This document shows, one piece after another, positions 56,346 to 64,000 of a stretch of DNA of 64,000 nucleotides (the stretch's first letter is position 1; every line of letters starts with the position of its first letter). This stretch comes from Siderastrea siderea (lineage: Eukaryota; Cnidaria; Anthozoa; Scleractinia; Rhizangiidae), in contig OZ034979.1 of assembly GCA_964030785.1 (NCBI GenBank), positions 35,456,984 through 35,520,983 of the forward strand. The letters are read 5' to 3'. The position numbers and the translations under genes are program-made. A model generated the notes under the pieces. That model saw only the letters and a list, made by a program, of their open reading frames with translations. It did not search any database and was not told the DNA's origin.

Positions 56346-58817
56346 CGTCTGCTAACGAAACACAAACACAGTATAAACACACTTAATCTCTTTATAACAC
56401 TGTAATTTTCTTTGGATAAGCTGTTGAAATGAGAATGTTTTGGCCGTTAGAAGAAAACTAGTTTCAGGTATTTAAAAACAATAGCAAATTTTACCCAACT
56501 TCCACACTACAGAAACCCAATTGGTACGTGGATTTTAGACATGAAATAACAACAGGTTTGAAGAAAAACCTTTGTAAATTACTGTGTTAAAATATTTCTG
56601 GCGGCACTGAAAGATTACCCCGTCGAGAGACCAAAATGTGAAGGGTAGTTTGACACGAATCGCCGACTGAATTTATGACACAAACCGCCGACTGCCTACG
56701 CAAAGCAAACGGTAGCCGTTTTCATTGAGAGAAATGCCGGAAAAAACCTTCCAAAAATTACTTAAGGGGTTGCAAAATAATTTTATATAGTGACCGCTGA
56801 AGTTAAGGTTTGTTTTTGAACTACGATCAACACACGAACCCCTTGTTTCCGGTACACGGTTCGGTCGATCGAAACTGCAACATATGCATAACATTAATCT
56901 TACCGTGTTTTTAAAATTCTCCATTATCTGTCTGATTAAAATAATCCTCTACTCCATCGTTGTGATTGGTACTGTAATAGCTGTAGCTTGCTGGACATAT
57001 GAGAACGTTGTTTTCCCGAAATTTGTAACCACTTAGCCGCAAACAAACTGACAAACTAACATTCCGGAACAGTGCCAGTGTTGCAAGAACAAGATTGCGT
57101 GACGCATGACATGGGCAAAGGTCAATCGATCTAATTGCATTTTTAGGTGTTAGCTTTTTGGGGTATAAGCGTATAAGTTCTAGAAATACTAGTTTTTCAA
57201 TCTACGTTTTGAAACAAAAAAGTTTTCATGCATTGATATCCTGTCGCTATTTTTTTTCACATTTCATTGCATGGCATCTTGTGGCAAAACAAGCATCACG
57301 ATGATAGTCCTTGTCAGAACGTTCTCGTTGGTGTACCCTGTGGCCCCAGTTCATTTAACTTGGCGAATGTTGAATGTGTGGCAATCGGCGAGTGTAGCAA
57401 AAATGTCTAAAATCACCTCGTATATTGTAAAATCGGCAACGAGTCGACATTGCACTGGACAGTGAATCTAAGCTATTACTTACTCGAGCAGGTAGGGGGT
57501 TTTCTTTTAGACATTGCCAATCCAAGCGGGCGATTTGGACATTTAAAAAAACAACTACAATAATAAATCAACATTTTTATTCCAGGCAGTTTTGAGACAG
57601 AAGGGGGTCTCGCTTAAAAATAACATTGTGCCCACGACATCGGTATTTGTTTGGGACTAGGTGGCGGTGCAGTAACTCGCGACTTTCGATCCCCGCAGAA
57701 GTGGCCATGGTGGCTGCCCGAAAGGGAACATCCTCAGTCCCAAAGGCTCAATGTGGATTAAAAAAAGGGGATTCAACCCATGTTATGAGCGCCACAAATA
57801 TACTTGCACAAGTAGGCTCGCGTATGTATTTGTATAAATGATTTTCGTTGATAATAAACTATCCGCAATTTGTTTAGGCGGTTACTCTGGGGCTCTTTCA
57901 TGTTCGTGGGGGAGAGGGTGGGGGAGAGGCTAATCAAAGGCATACTTATGTGAGTTTGTTGTAATTTCGACAAAGTTGACACAGAAAACCGCTGCTCAAA
58001 CATACTTTACTAATAGAAAGCCGTTACTGCCGCGATCTAAAAAAGCAGAAACAGAAACAGAAAAACCGTGTCCCACCGTTCCCAAATCTTACATGGTTTA
58101 TTAGCTCGTGCCCAAAAAACTCAAGCTGCATTTAATATACGTAAGTAAAACATACTTTTTGGGGTGAGTTCATAATTGTATATTTATTTAGTGTTTTAGA
58201 TACATGGGTGCACGAGCGCTAACCGCAGAAAAAATGTTCTCATTCCCCCAGCCAACCTCTCACTCCTTGTGTGCTCTCGTGAAAACCCCGTCTTACGCGT
58301 TGAAGAAGTCTTTTTGAGAAAAAATGTTAATTAAAGTAGGGTGCTGGAGGTTTCGTTAAAATAGTTTTGGCCTTGTGAAATTCCACTAGCTACCCCTCGG
58401 TAGACATTGTGAATAGGGTCAGTTATTATGTTCTTTCGATCTTTTCATTTCCATGAATTATTTCCTGGATAAAAACCATTTCGAAAAAAAAAAAAGATTC
58501 TCAATTTGCGTGATCAGTATCCGTTAAATTTCAACACCTTAGACTACGAGCAGTCTCTCTTTTTGCTCAGGGATAGACTAGTCAGTCGAGAAAAACGAAC
58601 AAGCGAGCTGACGAGCGCGAAATCGCCTCCAGCGTTCAAACGTGACTCGCATGTGGAGCCGCTATTTTTAAAAACAATTGAGTTCTTCCGACGAAGGTAC
58701 TACCGTGTGATAGGTTGCCCGAGGAAATTTGATGTTCAAAACAAGTTTGAACATCGAATTTCAGAGGGAACTTATCACACATAGGGCCTGAAACAGAAGG
58801 ACTCTATTGTTTTTATT
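56346..58817. other. No gene recognised
   Basis: Small frames only. The frame at 57271 overlaps, in another frame, a Cys-containing stretch (NVECVAIGECSKN) of unknown meaning. A short palindrome (TTGATGTTCAAAACAAGTTT region) lies near 58730. Confidence 0.3.
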
Positions 58818-58952
58818 GTACAACGCTAAATTTTGAGCGAAAATTGCCAAAAACGGGCACTATGCGCTGATAGGCGCCCGCTGAGGAGAGACACTATCAC
58901 GTCACGTGATCGATTTCGACCAATGACAGCACGCCAAAATTTAGCGTCGTAC
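58818..58952. mobile_element. 135-bp MITE
   Basis: GTACAACGCTAAATTTT and its near-complement AAAATTTAGCGTCGTAC form the ends. TA next to each end would fit a mariner-type target. Confidence 0.55.
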
Positions 58953-59063
58953 TATAAATATATATATATATATACTTCTCACAAGCATCCATTCCTGTAG
59001 TCTATCATAACGATCATATAAATTTAACACAAATGAAGACAAACTCTAACTTTTTTTGTTTAA

Positions 59064-59104
59064 CACCTATATTTCGAGTACATTCAGTACTCTTCTTCAG
59101 GGTG
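59064..59104 (-). ncRNA. Hammerhead-ribozyme-like motif (left arm)
   Basis: On the minus strand: CACC (stem I), CTGAAGA (core), stem II GAGTAC/GTACTC with a TGAAT loop, GAAA (core), TATA, GGTG (stem I). This fits the CUGANGA-GAAA consensus with a collapsed stem III, as described for Penelope-like elements. Cleavage would be after the TA before GGTG. Confidence 0.6.
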
Positions 59105-59344
59105 ACTAAAAACCGTTACAAGAATCGCATTACAATATTCAAACTGTACATTTCAAAATTGCGTTACTAAGGACACGCGTCTTAAACGACCTCAACGACA
59201 ATGACGGATTTTACGCACAAAACAAGAAGTCACGTGCGGGTGCACGCGCGCGATAAAAATCGTTTAAGACGCGTGTCCTTAGTAACGCAATTTTGAAATG
59301 TACAGTTTGAATATTGTAATGCGATTCTTGTAACGGTTTTTAGT

Positions 59345-59385
59345 CACCCTGAAGAAGAGTACTGAATGTACTCGAAATATAGGTG
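59345..59385 (+). ncRNA. Hammerhead-ribozyme-like motif (right arm)
   Basis: Mirror copy of 59064-59104 on the plus strand, with the same core, stems and GGTG end. Confidence 0.6.
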
Positions 59386-59486
59386 TTAAACAAAAAAAGT
59401 TAGAGTTTGTCTTCATTTGTGTTAAATTTATATATATATATATATATGTTATCACAAATGAAGACAATCATTAAACTTTTTTCACA

Positions 59487-59527
59487 CACCTATATTTCGA
59501 CGCCTTTTAGGCGTCTTCTTCAGGGTG
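59487..59527 (-). ncRNA. Hammerhead-ribozyme-like motif at the Penelope 3' end
   Basis: CACC, CTGAAGA, stem II GACGCC/GGCGTC with a TAAAA loop, GAAA, TATA, GGTG. Stem II differs in sequence from the other two copies but still pairs, which is covariation supporting a structured RNA. Confidence 0.65.
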
Positions 59528-59650
59528 AATAACCGTTGCCCTGCACGCGCCATACTATAAAAACAAGTTTCAAATGGAGCATCCACGCGCGCGCGCTACA
59601 ACAAATCGTAAACTACCCTGCACGCGCGCGCCCACTAACTTTACATAAAT

Positions 59651-60016
59651 CTACGTACGCCTTGTGCGCCTATTTTGTACAAAGAAAAAATCATTGTCAT
59701 TCAATCCATTCGGATCTAGTGTGTTTAGTTTATAGGCCCATTGACCCTCTTTCTCGCGCAACTGTTGTTCTCCATTCACCCGGTCTATCAATTGGATCTT
59801 AACGTCACTCAGTCCATTATGTCCTTCACCACAAAAATGTCTGTACACTAGATCATCGGCCCTTTTCTCTGCCTGCGTCAACATTCCGTGTCGCCTAATC
59901 CTAGACTTATGGTTATTAAACCTCAGTCTAAATTTCGTAGTTGTGGAGCCCACATATTGCAACGAACATTTCTTACATGTAATTAAGTACACTACATAAC
60001 TAGAATTACAGTTAGT
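59651..60016 (-). pseudogene. GIY-YIG endonuclease part of the Penelope element
   Basis: NCNSSYVVYLITCKKC, SLQYVGSTTTKFRLRFNNH (the YVG block and catalytic-region Arg), HFCGEGHNGLSDVKIQLIDR, EGQWAYKLNTLDPNGLND. A complete-looking domain, but cut off from the RT frame by an insertion, so the full protein is not made in one piece. Confidence 0.75.
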
Positions 60017-60020
60017 ATAT

Positions 60021-60845
60021 GTAATCGCATGAGGCCAAGTAGAATTAAGGATAAATTTCCACGCGTATTTTCAAATTTTTCACAAAATTGCCCGAGTCGC
60101 GCAGCGACGAGGGCAATTTGTGAAAACTTTGAAAATACAAGTGAAATTTATCCTTAATTCTACGAGGACTCAATGCGATTACTTGTTTATAACACAGAGG
60201 GCAAAATTTTCGGAAAACTTTCCATGCACGTTGAAACACAATCAGCCGGCCCTCAGAATAATTATAAAAGTACCTGCTCGTAAACAATTCACCAAACAAG
60301 CATTTTAACTGTTGCTCAGCGCACAGAACAAGAAAGACTGACCATTATGTACATCTTGAGAGATAAATACAATTCTAGTTCATTGACAAAACATACTTAT
60401 AACTCGATTAACTAAGTAAATTGTATTCACCTGAGTTGCAAAGCTTCCTCTCGCTGGAAAAGTTATCGACCGCGTCGCTCCAAAGTTTTCAGTAGTTTTA
60501 AAACAAATAACAATTTGCTGTTTCCCGTAACACATATAGGTTCACCTTTTGGAATTCCTCTTCAAGCAAACACCCGATTTCCATACCATTTTACAACCAT
60601 CTCGGTTAAAAGTCAAACTTTGAAGCGATCCTTGTGTTGAACAACTCAAAATGCGTTTTTCGTTTCAAGACGCCTACAAAATGCAAATGGCGCGCTCTCG
60701 CGCTCAGCCAATCAAATGCGAGTAATTTTGGCCCTTGGCCAATCACGAATTAGTAATTTTGCCCTCGTCCGAAAGAAAATTAAGAAAAAAATGCCCTCTG
60801 TCTCAACCAATCAGCATTCAGTAATTTTGCCCTCTATGTTATAAA
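60021..60845. mobile_element. Insertion splitting RT from GIY-YIG
   Basis: Has a hairpin at 60021-60182 (about 70-bp arms; loop GAGTCGCGCAGCGACGAG, itself palindromic) and an outer inverted pair TTATAACACAGAGGGCAAAA (about 60188) and its complement (about 60823-60845). AGTAATTTTG-type blocks recur at 60721, 60750 and 60821. It may be one element or two nested ones. Confidence 0.6.
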
Positions 60846-63027
60846 GGTTGTAATTGATCGAATAACTATTATCGTCATGTGAACTCTTGAACCGACTGTT
60901 CCCATCCATGTATTTGCAAACTCCACATCTCCTCGACGAACATTTCACTGTCCCTAATACCAAATCCCTTGGTTTACGACTTTCCACCTTTGCACGTACC
61001 AAATAGTCCCCCAAGCTCTTTGGTTTTCTAAAAGCCACAAATGGAACATTCTTGATGGCGTTTTTACACCTATCCGACGACTCCAGAATAGGATGAAGCT
61101 CCCTGAGAATTTTGCTGATGTCTGGCAAACGAGGATGGTATGTTACCACAAAAGGTGTTTTTGTAGAGCGTGGTTGGTTGCTTTTACTCAGAACTTCATC
61201 CCTTGTCATCCTTCTAACTTTATCAACTTGACCCTCAACGTACGCCTTCCTATAGCCCCTCCCCACCAAAAACTCCACCAAGTCTCTCACTCTCTCTTCA
61301 AAAAAACAAGACTTTGAACAAATTCTACGTAATCGCATCGCCTGGGCAAATGGAATACTTTTTTTACATGCACCCGGATGACAAGAACTGTGATGTAAAT
61401 ATTGATGACTGTCTGAGGGCTTAATAAACACGTCAGTCTCCAAAACGCCCGACTCATTTAACACCTTGACGTCTAGGAAGTCAATCTCGTGATCCGACCA
61501 TTTGCAGGTGAATTTGATCGTATCATGCGCGTTGTTAAGGTAATCAATGAATTCTTTCAGCTTCTCCTCTCCCTCCGTCCAAACAATAAAAATGTCATCA
61601 ATATACCGCCACCAAATATGCGGTTTGACCTCCGCATTTTGAATCAAACGTCTCTCTAATCTGTCCATAAATATGTTCGCATACGAAGGAGCCATCCGCG
61701 TCCCTATCGCTGTCCCCCTCTTCTGAAGATAATGTTTACCATTGAATTCAAAGTTATTACTCTTTAGAACCAACTCTGCAAACGACAATACATCCTCAGT
61801 AAGAGATCCTCGCTGTTCTGAGTCAACCTGACCGTCCAATGTACTTAGTGCTTCCTTCAAAGCCTCCAAACCCTCATTGTGTGGAATGTGAGGGTATAAC
61901 CCAACAACATCTATCGTGCACAATATCGCCCCCTCCGGCAGCTCTCCAATTCGTCCCAACTTGTGTAAAAAGTCATTGGTATCTTTGATGTATGATTTAA
62001 TTTCCGGTACTAATGGTCGCACTTTTTGATCGACAAACGCAGATATCTTTTCTGTAGGGGTGCCACATCCTGAGATAACTGGTCTGCCTGGACATCCCCG
62101 TTTATGTATTTTTGGCAATAGGTAAAACCTACCAGGCTTCACATCCTCTGACACCATCAAATAATCCTTTGTTTTATCATCAATGTTCCCTTTCTCCCAA
62201 CTCTCACGAATCTTTTCATTGATCTTTTTCACCATGTCCCGAGTAGGATCGCCGTCCAATAACACGTACACTTCTGAATCATTCAATTGACCCACAGCCT
62301 CATCTATATAGGCCTCCCTATCCATGACCACCACTGCAGAACCCTTATCAGCTTGTTTGATAATAATATCATCACAATTCCGTAAATTCTCTAAGGCCCT
62401 CTGTTCGTCTTGTGTCAAATTACGCTGACATTTTACATTTAAATCATGTGATAGAATTGTTCTTTCAAGGGCTTCAACGTATGCCTCAATAGCCATTTCC
62501 CTGTTTCTTTCCGGGCACCATGTCGATTTCGTTCTAAGCGCCGGCATCTCGGAAAAATCTCCATCGACGTCATCTTCGCAATAGAAATACTCTCTCAGCC
62601 TTATTCGCCTTATGTAATCTCTTATATCCTTCCTGACATTGTAAACATCAATCCTTTCCGGAGTTGGGCAAAATTTCAGTCCCTTCGATAAAAGTGATAT
62701 TTCCGCCTCTGTGAGATGTCTCTTAGACAAATTGACAACAATTCGATCCCCAGTATCAAGCCCAGCACCCGTGTCTAAACCATTCCCCCTCGCTGGTGGC
62801 CTAATATTCTCTTCTCTGATTTCAGTAAAACTAGCTGCCGACTCCTCCCCGAACGTCCTAATGACATTGTTCACGATTTCATGTCGCATATCACCACCAT
62901 CTCTTGCTTCTTGTATTACACTATCTAAATCGCTGTGTACTTCTCTTAAATCCACCAATAAAATTGGACAGTCTACTGGTAAAGGATTTACACCACCTAG
63001 ATTCTCCTCCGAGCTCAAATCTTCCAC
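60811..63027 (-). CDS. Penelope-like reverse transcriptase (738 codons)
   Basis: A single long frame. Conserved blocks in order: KQADKGSAVVVMDREAYI (about 232), RFYLLPKIHKRGCPGRPVIS (about 305-324), DVVGLYPHIPHNEG (fingers/palm Asp, about 375), KRGTAIGTRMAPSYANIFMD (about 430-450), WWRYIDDIFIVW with the catalytic YIDD (about 475-478), CKWSDHEIDFLDVKV, and a C-terminal Cys pair (SSRRCGVCKYMD). RT catalytic residues are present, so the enzyme could fold. The last residues (after NYNL) come from the insertion that cuts off the GIY-YIG domain. The start ATG at 63027 overlaps the end of an upstream GIY-YIG fragment in another frame; the true N-terminus is uncertain. Confidence 0.85.
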   Translation of the reverse strand: MEDLSSEENLGGVNPLPVDCPILLVDLREVHSDLDSVIQEARDGGDMRHEIVNNVIRTFGEESAASFTEIREENIRPPARGNGLDTGAGLDTGDRIVVNLSKRHLTEAEISLLSKGLKFCPTPERIDVYNVRKDIRDYIRRIRLREYFYCEDDVDGDFSEMPALRTKSTWCPERNREMAIEAYVEALERTILSHDLNVKCQRNLTQDEQRALENLRNCDDIIIKQADKGSAVVVMDREAYIDEAVGQLNDSEVYVLLDGDPTRDMVKKINEKIRESWEKGNIDDKTKDYLMVSEDVKPGRFYLLPKIHKRGCPGRPVISGCGTPTEKISAFVDQKVRPLVPEIKSYIKDTNDFLHKLGRIGELPEGAILCTIDVVGLYPHIPHNEGLEALKEALSTLDGQVDSEQRGSLTEDVLSFAELVLKSNNFEFNGKHYLQKRGTAIGTRMAPSYANIFMDRLERRLIQNAEVKPHIWWRYIDDIFIVWTEGEEKLKEFIDYLNNAHDTIKFTCKWSDHEIDFLDVKVLNESGVLETDVFIKPSDSHQYLHHSSCHPGACKKSIPFAQAMRLRRICSKSCFFEERVRDLVEFLVGRGYRKAYVEGQVDKVRRMTRDEVLSKSNQPRSTKTPFVVTYHPRLPDISKILRELHPILESSDRCKNAIKNVPFVAFRKPKSLGDYLVRAKVESRKPRDLVLGTVKCSSRRCGVCKYMDGNSRFKSSHDDNSYSINYNLYNIEGKITEC

Positions 63028-63413
63028 TTCGACTTCACTTCGACTTCACTTATATATATATAAGTTTTGTTGAAATGCACTGCTACTTCACAAGTTGTTT
63101 TGTTTGTGAGCATAGCAGACTTGTGATTACGAAACCTAATTCGAAAATCAGTGGTTGTAGATCCTATGTATTGCAAACGACATTTCTTGCAAGAAACCAA
63201 ATATATCACATTTTTAGAATCACAAGAAAGTCTCGAATGAATGGCGTATCTTTTGCCCGTCTGCAAGCTAAGAAATGATTTGGATTCAACAAAGAAATTT
63301 CGACAAAGATCGCATCTATTCCTTTCGCATTTGAAACAGCCATTGCTTTGTTGAATTATTTGTCCCTCTTCGGCGGTTTTAAAACGAGATGGTGCCAATA
63401 ATTCTTCACACAT
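63028..63413 (-). pseudogene. GIY-YIG fragment of a second Penelope element, upstream
   Basis: NGCFKCERNRCDLCRNFF, then LSCDSKNVIYLVSCKKC and RLQYIGSTTTDFRIRFRNHK. It belongs to a related but different element, truncated at a TATATATATA tract (63053-63064) just before the RT frame. The head-to-tail order (nuclease fragment, then full element) is usual for Penelope elements with a truncated upstream copy. Confidence 0.75.
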
Positions 63414-64000
63414 TTTAGATGATTTTTCGTTTCAATGTATTGATCAGGTGCAGGCCCCAAACAACTCGGATGAGATCGACAGGCTTTTAATTACAAAGGA
63501 GGCTTATTGGAGTGCTCAGCTGTTCTCTTTGGCACCCCATGGTTTAAATAAAAAAAAAGAATTTCATTCTAGGAATAGAATTTGTTATAATTAATTTTCT
63601 TTTCTTTTTTGCGATTCTTTGTTTGCGATATATGGCCGTTCAAAGGCCCTTTTCTTGGATTTTGTCAGCCTCTTAGGTGTTGGGTATACTCAAAGGCCCT
63701 GTCCGGGTAACTTATTACGGTCATTATTGTTTAAGGCCCCCCCCCCCCCCAGGGATTTTGTTGTCTATCGGCCCTTTGGGGCTCCAGAGGCCTCGATTTG
63801 GGATTTTGGTATGATCCATGTTTGCGTAAACGTAGGTTGCTTTCCTTTTGACTGCCCTTTCTTTTGCCGCTTTGCAAATGTCATCTTTTTTGAATTAGTA
63901 GTTTTTAGTTTTAGTCTTATCTGTCATCTTTTGTTATTTATTTTTATAGCAGCGTATTTCCGGTCTTTTGTTATATTTTTGCCTTGTATCGTTCATTTAT
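63414..64000. other. No gene recognised
   Basis: Several AAAGGCCC/GGCCCTTT-like blocks recur (63642, 63690, 63736 and 63769) with a poly-C run at 63738. Possibly the edge of another repeat. Confidence 0.35.

Larger units (their letters stand above)
59018..59431. repeat. Penelope-derived palindrome between TA arrays
   Basis: Arms 59018-59188 and 59261-59431 are inverted copies, about 171 bp, around a 72-bp loop, bounded by (TA)n at 58960-58972 and 59430-59447. Each arm contains a hammerhead-like motif. Confidence 0.85.
59470..63027 (-). mobile_element. Penelope-like retroelement with intact RT frame
   Basis: Order on the minus strand: RT (63027-60811), ~0.8-kb insertion (60845-60021), GIY-YIG endonuclease (60016-59651), 3' region with a hammerhead-like motif, then (TA)n. 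Penelope elements copy RNA with a telomerase-related RT and cut targets with the GIY-YIG nuclease. The TA arrays at both sides suggest insertion into TA microsatellites. Confidence 0.8.

Noticed and set aside
57271..57465. Possible Cys-rich extracellular exon
   Set aside because: The Cys pattern appears only in a different frame that is soon interrupted, and there are no clear splice sites.
1..64000. tRNA or rRNA genes
   Set aside because: No cloverleaf with A and B boxes or conserved rRNA blocks was noticed on either strand; a covariance-model search would be needed to exclude small ones.

Overview
The window looks like animal nuclear DNA, most likely from a cnidarian and probably an anthozoan such as a coral. 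This is inferred from three things: spliced exons with GT-AG introns, a ZNFX1-type helicase/zinc-finger gene, and a dense mix of Penelope-like elements, an L1/Tx1-like LINE, hAT-like elements and TTAA-flanked DNA elements. No bacterial genes, rRNA, tRNA or CRISPR array were recognised.

Host genes. The one well-supported host gene is a ZNFX1-like gene at 30715-38926 (+). It has five coding exons that join in phase: helicase core, NFX1-type zinc fingers and a C-terminal RZ-type finger. It carries an in-frame TAG in the first coding exon at 31750-31752, with homology continuing in the same frame. A second, divergent ZNFX1-like fragment lies on the minus strand at 1-538 and runs off the left edge, so the window probably samples a ZNFX1 family cluster that mobile DNA has expanded.

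Layout. 1-538 ZNFX1 paralog fragment; 545-1615 interspersed repeat with a promoter-like start (second copy at 54640-55430); 1616-4735 decayed LINE (-) with small nested insertions; 5415-7230, 22120-22587 and 40780-43083 three copies of one TIR element carrying a hAT transposase fragment and a Penelope RT fragment; 7690-8115 tandem repeat; 9378-11244 TTAA-flanked transposase remnant; 12156-17259 a 5.1-kb near-perfect palindrome, also at TTAA; 18-22 kb low-information DNA with several direct repeats; 23.1-24.1 kb a cluster of small TIR elements; 24214-29412 and 47665-51668 two foldback elements whose inverted arms are arrays of a 16-bp satellite; 29415-30378 the 3' end of a Penelope element with a nested MITE; 30715-38926 the ZNFX1 gene; 44520-45220 a non-autonomous hAT with an 8-bp target duplication; 52.5-54.1 kb small TIR elements and hairpins; 58.8-63.4 kb a Penelope-like element with an intact RT frame, its GIY-YIG part separated by an insertion, plus hammerhead-like ribozyme motifs.

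How the parts relate. The unusual content is structural. At least five unrelated elements are inverted repeats able to form long hairpins: the 5.1-kb palindrome, the two satellite-armed foldbacks, the Penelope-derived palindrome with a ribozyme motif in each arm, and a nested palindrome filling an intron of ZNFX1. In mammals ZNFX1 is an RNA helicase that senses double-stranded RNA, so a hairpin-rich locus around it is notable, but any functional link is speculation. Similarities and boundaries were judged by eye; percentages are avoided unless short stretches were compared directly.
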